64,000 bases of DNA, from positions 121,080 through 185,079 of the forward strand of contig JAUQPH010000003.1 in the NCBI GenBank assembly GCA_030550455.1, in the 5' to 3' direction. This DNA is from Thermoproteota archaeon (lineage in GTDB: Archaea; Thermoproteota; Thermoprotei_A; Sulfolobales; NBVN01). The notes under the pieces were generated by a model. That model saw nothing but the letters and a program-made list of their open reading frames with translations, was not told the origin of the DNA and made no database searches. This document shows, one piece after another, positions 47,915 through 57,437 of this stretch. Each line of letters begins with the position of its first letter. Positions within the stretch are counted from its first letter, which is position 1. Made by a program: the position numbers and the translations under genes.

Positions 47915-49852
47915 TCATATTCTTTCGACTACGTCTATCCCTAGAAGCTTGAATGAGTTTTCAACTACTACCTTAGTTCCGTAGACTAGTACGAGCTTGA
48001 GGTTCCTTAGCTCTTCGTCTGGTTCTGCTATTACCGGGTCCGTATCGTACCACGAATTAAATACTTCGGCGAGCCTGTTTAAGTACGATACTAAGTCCTC
48101 CGGAGTTAGTTCTACTACTACCTTTCTAAAGACCTCCGGAAACCTAGCTATCAGTAGAGCCAACTCTTTTCTCTTCCCCACTAAACCTTCCTTACTGACT
48201 TTAGTGTAATCTAATTCCTTACCGTACTTACTCAAGATGCCGTTGGCCCGCGCTAGAGTATACTGAAGATACGTGGCCGTCCCTGACTTAACCTCTACCG
48301 CTTGCTCTGGGTCAAAAACCAGGGTTTTCTTCGGAGATACAGAGAGCATGACGTACTTTAGTGCTGACCTAGCGATCTTAAGTAGTAATTCTTCAGACAG
48401 GCTTACTCCTCGGCTTTCAGCTAGCTCTCGGGTTTTCGCTACAAGCAAGTCTAAAACTTCATCGACTGTTACATACCTAGCTCTTCTCCCACTCATCGAG
48501 AGACCTTTAACGTTCACTATTTCGTACGCATAGTGAACTAAGGACTTAGCCTCGCGTACATACCCTAGAGCATATAGAGCCAGCCTCAGTTGCGCTTGTG
48601 GTAAGGTCTGCTCGATAGCTATTACGTTATATACCATGTCAGCTCCCGATTCTGCGAACTTCTTTATTGCGTACGCTATATCTCTAGTCGTATAGAGAGT
48701 AGTTCCATCGGACCTAGCAAGGATTAGTGGTGGTACTTCGAGGTTTTCGGGTATCGCTAAAGCTCTCCTCACTTCTGGATCTCTCGCAAGCCTACCTAAA
48801 TCTAAAGCTGGAGCGTTTTTGTAATAAATGAAGAAGTCTGAGCTTTGAGCTCTCCTTACTACTTCACTAACTAGTCCTGACCTAACCAGTTCGCTCTCGT
48901 AATCCCACTTATCGAAGGAAATCCCGAGTTTTGTTAGAGTCTCCCGAATTCCAGAGATCACTCTATCAACGACTTCTCTATGAGCGTCCGCTATAGAGGG
49001 TTCTCCTCTTTCTAGAGCTTGCGCTATACTTCTCACCTCTTGCTCCAGGTCTTCAGAAGACTCGGTGAACTCCATAAGCTTATCTACTAGCTCCGGTGCC
49101 TTCCTCCTTATCCTCAGGAGGTCGGACATAAGTGAGTCGATTTCCTTCCTGGCTTCGAGTGCTTCGTTTTCCACAAGACTCGCTGCTTTCTTCTTTAGCT
49201 TAACTATGTCTGAGATGATAGAGGTAGCAGCATATAGAAGCCCTAAGAAGTGGTCGTCCTTCATCTCTGGGGGGTGCTTGGGCCTCCCGATCTTAGTGTA
49301 TCCGTAAACTAAATAAGCTACCTGAAGCCCTAAGTCGTTTACATAGTATCTTCTCTCGACATGATCACCCGAAAGCTCGTGTGCTCTCGCAATAAAATCT
49401 CCTAGCACCGCGTTCCTTCCAGACCCTATATGAAGCGGGTGGACGGGGTTAGCCGACACAAACTCTACGACTACGCGCAAAGGCCTCTCTCTTCTAGTTA
49501 TGCCGTACGTACTACCGAACTTAGATAAAGCCTCAACCAACTTCTTAACTATGTAGCTGCTTTTGACCCAAACATTTAGGTAGCTACTAACACACTGAAC
49601 TCTCTCTACGCACTCGCTCTCAAGACTCTCAATCAAGCGAGCGACTTCACCGCACTTCTCTACCAACTGTCTCGAAAGTCTTGGTAGGGGTAGCGCTATA
49701 TCTCCAAAATCGGGTCTAGGTGGCTCTTGCAGTAAATTCATTATCTTATCGGGATCTGCTTCTAGACCTAGTAGTGAAACAGCTCTTGATGTAGCTATCG
49801 TGACACACTTCTTTAGATCAGTGTAAGGGTGACACACTCCTTGATACCTCAA
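47915..49852 (-). CDS. argS: Arginyl-tRNA synthetase
   Basis: EFVSANPVHPLHIGSGRNAVLGD, VKGLSMSGRRARYVT. Confidence 0.95.
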   Translation of the reverse strand: MRYQGVCHPYTDLKKCVTIATSRAVSLLGLEADPDKIMNLLQEPPRPDFGDIALPLPRLSRQLVEKCGEVARLIESLESECVERVQCVSSYLNVWVKSSYIVKKLVEALSKFGSTYGITRRERPLRVVVEFVSANPVHPLHIGSGRNAVLGDFIARAHELSGDHVERRYYVNDLGLQVAYLVYGYTKIGRPKHPPEMKDDHFLGLLYAATSIISDIVKLKKKAASLVENEALEARKEIDSLMSDLLRIRRKAPELVDKLMEFTESSEDLEQEVRSIAQALERGEPSIADAHREVVDRVISGIRETLTKLGISFDKWDYESELVRSGLVSEVVRRAQSSDFFIYYKNAPALDLGRLARDPEVRRALAIPENLEVPPLILARSDGTTLYTTRDIAYAIKKFAESGADMVYNVIAIEQTLPQAQLRLALYALGYVREAKSLVHYAYEIVNVKGLSMSGRRARYVTVDEVLDLLVAKTRELAESRGVSLSEELLLKIARSALKYVMLSVSPKKTLVFDPEQAVEVKSGTATYLQYTLARANGILSKYGKELDYTKVSKEGLVGKRKELALLIARFPEVFRKVVVELTPEDLVSYLNRLAEVFNSWYDTDPVIAEPDEELRNLKLVLVYGTKVVVENSFKLLGIDVVERI

Positions 49853-50075
49853 GCTCTATCGCTATATGCTAGCATAAAAGTTAGTAAATACGTGAATCAG
49901 CCAGCAAGAGACCTCCGTGTCTAGAGCCAGTCTATTGTAGCACTAACCAAGCACATTAGCGAGCTAACACCGTCAGCATCAACCTGCATCTAAACATTAA
50001 ATAGCATGTCGTGTGGGCGTTCAAGCAGTAGTTCACGGATGAAAGAGTAAACACGTTAAAGAGCAAAGCTCTCTA

Positions 50076-51719
50076 CTAAAGGTATAAGTCTGTTTTAGCT
50101 AGAAACATCGCTAGAGGCTTACAGAGCAGCTTTATGAGGGAGTAGGAAATCCACACCGAAGCAGTTGCCACTATTAGGACAACCCAGTACGTCAAAGCAC
50201 CTAAACTAATGAGCTCAACTATTGTGGCTGTAACCACACTAGTGATAAGACCTGAAGTCATCACTAGTGCTAAAAGTAGCTGTGCTACCGGGTCTAGGGC
50301 AGGCACAATTCCTAGTCTGTAAACGCTTGTTGAAGGCTCGCGGTGTTTGGCTCTTTTAGTGAGTACTAGAGATAAACGAATAGTGATAAAGACAGATAAT
50401 ACTATAGCTGGAGAAGATACGAGAGGTGCTAGCGCAATCAGTGGATTGAGTCTGTATGACGCTAGAAAGCCCGTTATAGACGACAAAATCACAAAGTACA
50501 CAATTACGTATTTAGCTAGCAACGGTTTAACAAAATGGTTTAGATCGAGAAGATAGACTCTAGTAACCCAGAGATACTTAAGTTCGTTTGAAAGTAGCTC
50601 TCCAACGAAGGTTCCCAAGACCCCGGGGATCATTGAATAAGCCAATATAGCTACGTAGTCGAAAATACGAGTTCTCAATAGACTAGGTTCGTAGATAGCA
50701 AGGACGCACCTGAGAGCGTAGCCTGCTATTACGAGAGATATAAACAACGGCATATATCTTCTTAAAACTGCTCGCGGATTGTACACAGTGAACTCGAGGA
50801 CTACCTTCCTTACGGCATCAGATGTAGAAGACCAGTCGACTAAGACATCTCTTTTTAGCGACTTAGCTAGAGCTTGCCTTAGTCTAACCTCGTATGCTTC
50901 TCCTAGGGTAGTGAAGTCACTTACGTCTAGACGCCCGCCCCCTATGTAGATGACCAATACTGCGGCTGATATGGTAAACACTAAGCAGACCAAGATAGCT
51001 ATGTAACCTATTGACTCACATAGTGCTATAGCCAGTAAGTAGGGTCCTTTGACTAGGTAAGTAAGTAGTGGTGAAACTCTCGGCCAACTATCCAAGGCGG
51101 TCGCTATAGCAGAGTGAGCTACACCAATTGCTATATAAGCTACCGCTAAGCTTAGAGCAGTGTTAGAGTGTCCTGATTTTCGAACGATGCTTGAAACTAT
51201 GAAGAGAATTGGGTCAGCGAACATTATGTAGACAAAGAAGTAAAATATGGTGAACCCAAGCCAGGGAGCAGTAAACAGTATTACGATGAACAACCACGGT
51301 AAGAAGGTTACCGTGAAATAAGTGTAGAGACCGATAACCAAGCCTGCGTAAAGCTCCTTTGGCTGAAGCGGCTGATAGAGGAGGAACTCGTGGTCAGGAG
51401 TTATAACTACAAGCTTTCTCTGCTTGAAGTAGTGAGTAAGTAAGTAGCTAGTGAATAATGCCGAGAGAACGTCTCCCGCGAGATTCATTAACTCGTTCTT
51501 AGGTGGTCGAATACCCAACCAATACTCTCTCAGAGAGCTTAGTCTTCCGTGTGCTACTAGTACGAAGTTTATTGCTAACAACAACGCGATAGCGTACTGT
51601 ACTACCAATAGTAAAAGGCTTGGACTCCTGCGGGGTTTCTTAAGGTCATAAGCTCTCCATAAAGATTTTAAGTGGTTAACAAATACTACTCTAGCTACCT
51701 CTAGCGCTTTCTTCAACAT
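50076..51719 (-). CDS. ABC transporter permease
   Basis: ~12 TM protein; overlaps following ABC ATPase gene. Confidence 0.75.
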   Translation of the reverse strand: MLKKALEVARVVFVNHLKSLWRAYDLKKPRRSPSLLLLVVQYAIALLLAINFVLVAHGRLSSLREYWLGIRPPKNELMNLAGDVLSALFTSYLLTHYFKQRKLVVITPDHEFLLYQPLQPKELYAGLVIGLYTYFTVTFLPWLFIVILFTAPWLGFTIFYFFVYIMFADPILFIVSSIVRKSGHSNTALSLAVAYIAIGVAHSAIATALDSWPRVSPLLTYLVKGPYLLAIALCESIGYIAILVCLVFTISAAVLVIYIGGGRLDVSDFTTLGEAYEVRLRQALAKSLKRDVLVDWSSTSDAVRKVVLEFTVYNPRAVLRRYMPLFISLVIAGYALRCVLAIYEPSLLRTRIFDYVAILAYSMIPGVLGTFVGELLSNELKYLWVTRVYLLDLNHFVKPLLAKYVIVYFVILSSITGFLASYRLNPLIALAPLVSSPAIVLSVFITIRLSLVLTKRAKHREPSTSVYRLGIVPALDPVAQLLLALVMTSGLITSVVTATIVELISLGALTYWVVLIVATASVWISYSLIKLLCKPLAMFLAKTDLYL

Positions 51720-52512
51720 CTCTCCCCAATACCTTCATGTAGACGTCTTCAAACCTCGCTCTCTCTCCAATAACCCTAAGTACGGAGTCCATAGAACCTT
51801 CCAAAACTAGCTTGCCCTTGTTAATGATACCCACTCTAGAGCACGCGCCCTCTATGAGGGGTAACATGTGACTAGATATGAGGAATGAAACACCGAATTC
51901 TCTTGCTAAACGCAAGATTTCTCTTTTAAACGTCACTTGAGTATCTATCTCTATGTTAGTTAATGGTTCATCCATAACCACTAGCTTCGGTTTAACTATT
52001 AGGGACGCGGCTATAGCTGTTTTCTGAAGTCCTCCACGAGATAGAGCTCTTATGGGCTTTTTGACGTCATCTGACATATTCAGTATGTCTACGTAGTACC
52101 TTACGTATTCTTCTACATCGAACTTTTTGAATCCTCTAAGAGCGGCTACGTAGTACAAAAACTCTAGTGGCGTAAGGTAGCTAGGTAGGTTTGGATAGTC
52201 CGGTACGTAACCAACTCTCATAAGTGCTTCACGTCTGCTAGTCCACACATCGTAACCGTCTATAACTACTGAACCACGGTCTGGTTTGAGGAGCCCGACC
52301 ACTATTCTCAATGTAGTCGTTTTGCCCGCACCGTTAGGACCGACAAGACAGTACACCTCACCTGAGAAAACATCTATAGAGAGTCCGTCAACAGCAACGA
52401 CCTCGCCAAACCTCTTAACTAGGTCTTTAGCTACCAAAACCCTGTATTTCGCACTAATACTTCTTGTCGAAAACGGCTCTAACTCATTCATCACGTTAAT
52501 AACTACCTCCAT
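51691..52512 (-). CDS. ABC transporter ATPase
   Basis: GPNGAGKTT, LSRGGLQKTAIA, LVVMDEPLTNIE. Confidence 0.9.
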   Translation of the reverse strand: MEVVINVMNELEPFSTRSISAKYRVLVAKDLVKRFGEVVAVDGLSIDVFSGEVYCLVGPNGAGKTTTLRIVVGLLKPDRGSVVIDGYDVWTSRREALMRVGYVPDYPNLPSYLTPLEFLYYVAALRGFKKFDVEEYVRYYVDILNMSDDVKKPIRALSRGGLQKTAIAASLIVKPKLVVMDEPLTNIEIDTQVTFKREILRLAREFGVSFLISSHMLPLIEGACSRVGIINKGKLVLEGSMDSVLRVIGERARFEDVYMKVLGRDVEESARGS

Positions 52513-52545
52513 GGTTTAAATTATCGTATGTTAACCTACACTTAC

Positions 52546-52690
52546 GGGGTTCATCCCCTATATAGGTTCGTGCTGGTCAGTGCCATCGCTCCATTCTCTC
52601 TCCCCAGCATTGGTCTTGGGTTCTCGTCGGGCTCGGGAGCGTTTGGGGCGACCCCTAGCACTCCACACCTTGAGTACCTCGGGGAGAGCC
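52546..52690 (-). repeat. Dispersed intergenic element, copy B
   Basis: Reverse complement: GGCTCTCCCCGAGGTACTCAAGG...GTGCTAGGGGTCGCCCC...CCGAGCCCG...AATGCTGGGGAGAGAGAATGGAGCGATGGCACTGACCAGCACGAACCTATATAGGGGATGAACCCC. Confidence 0.75.
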
Positions 52691-52806
52691 TCGATGAGCT
52701 CTTAACCCCTTATCGAGCTACTTTCACACATACCCCTACGCACGTGGTACTTACAAGCGTCTCTGTCTATACGTTAACAGACTAAGAAATCTAAAACAGC
52801 TATATC

Positions 52807-52872
52807 AGGCTTTAGATGATTGTTGCCCAATAGAACACTCTTGAAAACAGCTACTAAGCATCTGATTAGCCT
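52807..52872 (+). ncRNA. Candidate C/D-box-like sRNA
   Basis: AGGCT...GATGA (52815-52819) ... CTGA (52862-52865)..AGCCT: C/D cores next to a 5-bp terminal stem; internal D'/C' degenerate. Confidence 0.3.
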
Positions 52873-52994
52873 TATCGTCATTTTCGTGAAGACCGTAACC
52901 TATTGAAGAGCGTGCGATAGGATTTAATACTTAGGAAATATGAAAGTTAGTGCGTCTTAGCAGCATTCAAGTCATTTAGAACGATTTTTTAACC

Positions 52995-53657
52995 TTGATC
53001 TTTAGTATGAGTTTGGTGGTATTCACGGCTTCTCAGGCAGAGCTCAGACCTGTTAGTGCTCTTATTAAAATGAGAGATGGACTACTGCTACAGCTCATAG
53101 GCTGGGTCCTCTTAAGTATAAGCATAATGTTCATAGCTATAGGATTTATTGCGGCCATGCCAGCTAGGATCTCGCAACCTATCTCACCGAGTGTTTCAAT
53201 GTGGAGGACAGCATTAGGGTGGGTTATCGCTAGTCTAGCTTTACTCTTTATCGGAGCTATAATAGCGTTGATAGGATTCTACGCTAAGTTTGTGCCAGGC
53301 GTTGGAGAACTAGCTCGGGCTAGACCTGAGTTCAGTACAGCGTCTAGCTTGATCAAGGTGGGTTACATAGGTGGACTAGTGTTACTCGCAATCGGCGCAG
53401 TGCTACTGATAGTGATAGTTGGCGTTATACTCATCTTAGTCGGTTTAGTGTTCCTCGTAGTAGGACATATAGGTGTGGCAATCCTATGCTTTAAGCTGAA
53501 CGATGCCTACAGAAACTCTCTTTACCTAGCTGCCGGGATCATACTACTGGTGTCCATAGTTTTCCCTATTCTAGGAGTCATCTCATGGATCCTACTCTAC
53601 ATAGCCCTCGGAGACACGATTAGTAAGTTGCAGACTCCATCTGCGGTAGTAACATAA
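52995..53657 (+). CDS. DUF973-like membrane protein
   Basis: Multiple TM segments, crenarchaeal-type hydrophobic family. Confidence 0.6.
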   Translation: MIFSMSLVVFTASQAELRPVSALIKMRDGLLLQLIGWVLLSISIMFIAIGFIAAMPARISQPISPSVSMWRTALGWVIASLALLFIGAIIALIGFYAKFVPGVGELARARPEFSTASSLIKVGYIGGLVLLAIGAVLLIVIVGVILILVGLVFLVVGHIGVAILCFKLNDAYRNSLYLAAGIILLVSIVFPILGVISWILLYIALGDTISKLQTPSAVVT

Positions 53658-53802
53658 ACTGAGAAGAGGTCTAGTCCTCACACACCTACATTTACGTATG
53701 TCACAGTAGCTGAAGAGAACGCTTTCGTTAACTCGAGCTAGAACTAGTTTTTATTAACAGTAAAAAACTTAGTCCTCAACTAGTAATGGATAGTTAGAGC
53801 GG

Positions 53803-55266
53803 TTAGCCTAGTATGCCTCTCCAGTACTTCACGTCATCCTCAGTTAGTGGTAGTGGTACTTGGACTCTACCTTCCCTTATTAACCTCTCTAGTTCCGCAA
53901 CTGCCGACCAAATCCATGAAGGTATAGAGTCCCTCATCTCCCTTACTCTTTTCTTGATTTCATCAGGTGGCATTGGAAGGACCGGCTTACCCAATATCTT
54001 CTCTGCTGCTATACCCATCTCTATGAATTCGTCTAGATCTGCTAGAGTACTCATAGATATACCCTCCATCGGCACTCCCTCGACCTCGGTTCCAATGCCT
54101 AGTAGTAGAACCCCTCCGTACTTCCTAGAAACATCCTCGAATTTTCCAGTTAAGACTAAGTAGGTTGCGTAGTACACCCCCTTATCGACTCTCTTCATCA
54201 TAGACGCAACTACGAAGCCAGGGTTTATCCAGTCTTGGTTTGCGTCAACACCTATCCAGAAAGGTGGACCAATGGTTAGTCCCTTCGGTCTCACTATTTC
54301 GTCTACGGCCTGATTTATTCCAAGTCCTAGAGGTCCAGCTATGTTGTATACCGCTATAGCACCTTTAGCATACATCTCTTTAGCTGCTAAATACCCTTTG
54401 GTTATATCGCTAAAGGTTCCCGTATATACCCAGAGGACTCTCGACTTCGGGTCTGTAGCAAGAATGTTTCCAGGAGTTCTCGACCTAGCTTCGTACTCAG
54501 CCGGGAAGTTCTTCTTAAACCACTCTATTGCCCAGTTACAACCCCACTTATACCCTATCTCGAACTTCCAGAGAACTGGTATCTCGATACCTAGAACAGC
54601 ACCTATGTGTGGGTAGTTGTAGTAGATAGCGAGGAGGCAGCCTAGTGCTCCAACTAGAGCACTCCCCTTATGCTCCTCAAACTTTATATCGAGAAGATTT
54701 GGTAGCGGATACTTGTCTGGGTACTTAGATTTTACGATATCTTGAGAGTATGTGTCTATTCCAGCAAAGTATTTATTTGGAAACTCTAGTGCGACCTCGA
54801 CAAGGGCTTCACTGAGCAGAAAGCCTACACCTACAATAAGCTTAACGTTCGGATCCATAGCGGCAGTCCTTAGGTTGGGGATATAGTCTGCCTCGGTCTT
54901 GCTGATGAATTCGAGAACCTCGACTCCGAAGTCTCTAGCGGCTTCATCAGCACCCTTAAATCCCATGTCGTTGAAGCTTAGGTCGCCCCTCCCACCTATA
55001 TCAGAAACTACGGCGATCTTGAACTTAGTAGTTGGTGGTGTTGTAACAGGTGTTGGAGTAGCAGTTACTGTCTGTGTTACAGTCCTAGTAACTGTGGTAG
55101 TTACGCCTGGACCTATAGTGCGCTCTATGGTGATAGTGGTTGGTGGCACTGTCGATGGAAGAACAGCGTACATGATCCCAGCGGTAACAGCAGCTACTAT
55201 AACGACCGTCACAAGAATAGCTATCACTGTGGAAAATCTTGGGTTGGTAGACATATATACCTCCAA
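53803..55266 (-). CDS. BMP-family (basic membrane lipoprotein) ABC substrate-binding protein
   Basis: IAVVSDIGGRGDLSFNDMGFKGADEAARDFG; GVDANQDWINPGFVVASMMKRVD. Confidence 0.9.
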   Translation of the reverse strand: MEVYMSTNPRFSTVIAILVTVVIVAAVTAGIMYAVLPSTVPPTTITIERTIGPGVTTTVTRTVTQTVTATPTPVTTPPTTKFKIAVVSDIGGRGDLSFNDMGFKGADEAARDFGVEVLEFISKTEADYIPNLRTAAMDPNVKLIVGVGFLLSEALVEVALEFPNKYFAGIDTYSQDIVKSKYPDKYPLPNLLDIKFEEHKGSALVGALGCLLAIYYNYPHIGAVLGIEIPVLWKFEIGYKWGCNWAIEWFKKNFPAEYEARSRTPGNILATDPKSRVLWVYTGTFSDITKGYLAAKEMYAKGAIAVYNIAGPLGLGINQAVDEIVRPKGLTIGPPFWIGVDANQDWINPGFVVASMMKRVDKGVYYATYLVLTGKFEDVSRKYGGVLLLGIGTEVEGVPMEGISMSTLADLDEFIEMGIAAEKILGKPVLPMPPDEIKKRVREMRDSIPSWIWSAVAELERLIREGRVQVPLPLTEDDVKYWRGILG

Positions 55267-55293
55267 GAAACTCTGCTAGTGTGATTAAAAAGC

Positions 55294-56286
55294 TTAGTCT
55301 TTGATGTAAGGCTGCCCTAAAGCTCTTGGGAACCTTCTTTTACCTATGAAGATCGAGACTATAGCTAGTGTGACAATATAGGGAATAGAGAGAACTAAGT
55401 GGTATGGTACTACCTCCTTGATTCCAGGTGTCACAGCTATAGCGTAAGCAAGAGCCTCCGAAAAGCCGAAGATGAAAGCGAATCCTAGAGAGAGGATTGG
55501 CTCTAGACCACTTGCCACGACACAAGCGAGTGCTATAAACCCTCTTCCAGCAGAGATCTCTTTAACTACTCCACCAAACCATGCTAGAGACATAAAGCCC
55601 CCTCCTAAACCCGCTAGAGCACCACCTATAGTAGATAGGATCACTCGAAGTCTGTAAACACCGACACCAGCAACATCTACAGCTTCAGGACTTTCACCAC
55701 AAGCTCTAATTCTCAAGCCTAGGGGTGTCCTATAAAGGAGGAAGTGAAGGGATACGGCTAGTGCTATAGCTAAAACCGAAAACTCGCTTACTCTAAAGGA
55801 GATATTGGCGAAAGATATTATCCGCAGTGGTATAAGGACTTCCTTAGGTGGTACCCTAATACCCGGAAACCCCCAGGCTGCCATCAGAAAGTACGGTACG
55901 AACCCGTAGGCAAATATGTTTAAGCCTATACCAGCTACTATCTGGTTTGCTCTAGCATAAGTACTCAACAATCCGTGTATAAAGCCCAGGAGAGCACCAG
56001 TGATGACTCCAACTACGACCCCAGCGTATCCGTTTCCGAATTCCTCAGCACCAAAGACAGCTACTGTTGCTGTAACTAAGAATATTCCGTCTATTCCTAT
56101 ATTACTTACACCACCTTTCTCATTTAGTGACTCGCCAACAGCAGCCAAGGCAAGGGGGGTCATAGCGAGTAAGGACGCTTCTAATAGGCTTCCCGGGCTT
56201 AATCCAGCGAAGGCTAGTAGCAGTAATATGGTCACGAAAGCAGTGATGGCTAAAGAGGCTCTAATTAACCTTCTCAAACTCCCCAC
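55294..56286 (-). CDS. ABC permease (nucleoside/sugar type, BmpC/NupQ-like)
   Basis: LNEKGGVSNIGIDGIFL; GVYRLRVILSTIGGALAGLGG. Confidence 0.85.
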   Translation of the reverse strand: MGSLRRLIRASLAITAFVTILLLLAFAGLSPGSLLEASLLAMTPLALAAVGESLNEKGGVSNIGIDGIFLVTATVAVFGAEEFGNGYAGVVVGVITGALLGFIHGLLSTYARANQIVAGIGLNIFAYGFVPYFLMAAWGFPGIRVPPKEVLIPLRIISFANISFRVSEFSVLAIALAVSLHFLLYRTPLGLRIRACGESPEAVDVAGVGVYRLRVILSTIGGALAGLGGGFMSLAWFGGVVKEISAGRGFIALACVVASGLEPILSLGFAFIFGFSEALAYAIAVTPGIKEVVPYHLVLSIPYIVTLAIVSIFIGKRRFPRALGQPYIKD

Positions 56287-57347
56287 CTCTTGAAAGTTCT
56301 CCTAACGAACCTTAGCGCTTCAGGTATAGAGAGAGCTATTACTATCAGCCCTATAACGGCCCTACTAAGCTCCGAGCAGACACCTGCGTAAGGCTCCATA
56401 AACCTGCTTCCGTTCCACAGTCCCCCTATTAAGATGCTGCTGACAACTACAGCCGCTGGGTTATTCATAGCTATTAGTGAGACTCCTATTCCGTCAAAAC
56501 CGACGTTAGTTATGTTCCCCAGGGTTCCGTATATAGACCACACGGGTGGTCTGCCGGTCACTATCAAGCCTCCACCAAGGCCCGCCAGAGAGCCGGAAAG
56601 CAGGTATGTTAATAAAATAGTCCTAGGTATGTTAACGCCACCATATCTTGCCGCATCAGGGTTAGCACCAGCGATTCTCATTTCGAAGCCGAACTTTGTT
56701 AGTTTGAGGATTAGGTAAGCAGTTATAGAGGCTATCACAGCAACGTATATCGCCCCAGTCAGTATGCTCCCACGGAAAAGCACCGGGAACCTCGCTTGAG
56801 GTTCAACAGGTAGGGACATCTCGGGTCTAGCCGGATTCGTTATCGGACCTCTGACGAGGTACATAACGGTGTAGAAAGCGGTCCAGTTAAACATTATTGA
56901 GGAGATAACTTCGTGAACACCTCTAAGAACTTTCAGTAGTGCTGGTCCCAGAGCCCACAGCATCCCGAGGGTTGCTGACCCTAGCAACGCTAGCGGCATG
57001 CTGGCAAAGCCGAGGGATGGGGCAAGCCTTGGGAGTAAGCCCCCGAATATTACGGCACCAACAGCACCCATGTACGCCTGACCCTCGGTTCCTATGTTGA
57101 AGAGTCCGGCAGAGGCACAAACAGCGAATGCTGCCCCGGTTAGCATAAGTGGTGTAGCGTATGCTAAGCTGTCTAGAAAGACGGTGCGGGTTCCAAAGCC
57201 TCCATAGAAGAGCCAGTATAGAGCTTTTCCTGGGTCATACCCGTAGATGGCCATCAGGAAGGCCGACGCTGCTAGCCCGATTACTAAAGCTAGAGATGCC
57301 TCAGTGATCTTCCTAAGTACGTAAACAAGTGTGATCTTCAAACTCAC
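56274..57347 (-). CDS. ABC permease (nucleoside/sugar type, NupP-like)
   Basis: AGLFNIGTEGQAYMGA; GANPDAARYGGVNIPRTILLTYLLSGSLAGLGG. Confidence 0.85.
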   Translation of the reverse strand: MSLKITLVYVLRKITEASLALVIGLAASAFLMAIYGYDPGKALYWLFYGGFGTRTVFLDSLAYATPLMLTGAAFAVCASAGLFNIGTEGQAYMGAVGAVIFGGLLPRLAPSLGFASMPLALLGSATLGMLWALGPALLKVLRGVHEVISSIMFNWTAFYTVMYLVRGPITNPARPEMSLPVEPQARFPVLFRGSILTGAIYVAVIASITAYLILKLTKFGFEMRIAGANPDAARYGGVNIPRTILLTYLLSGSLAGLGGGLIVTGRPPVWSIYGTLGNITNVGFDGIGVSLIAMNNPAAVVVSSILIGGLWNGSRFMEPYAGVCSELSRAVIGLIVIALSIPEALRFVRRTFKRWGV

Positions 57348-57390
57348 TGAGAGCCCTAGAGAACTCTATGAAAGCACTTTTATACTCTAA

Positions 57391-57414
57391 GCTCAAGTGC
57401 TAATATACTCGAGC
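57391..57414. promoter_or_regulatory. Imperfect dyad in divergent nucleoside-ABC promoter
   Basis: GCTCAAGT-gctaatat-ACTCGAGC (7/8 arm match), overlaps the TATA-like element of the + gene. Confidence 0.4.
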
Positions 57415-57437
57415 AATATAGACTAGTGGAGTAGCCC

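Noticed and set aside
52528-52785. ORF 52528..52785 (+)
   Set aside because: Lies antisense on repeat copy B; its reading frame follows from the repeat sequence and has no protein family signal.
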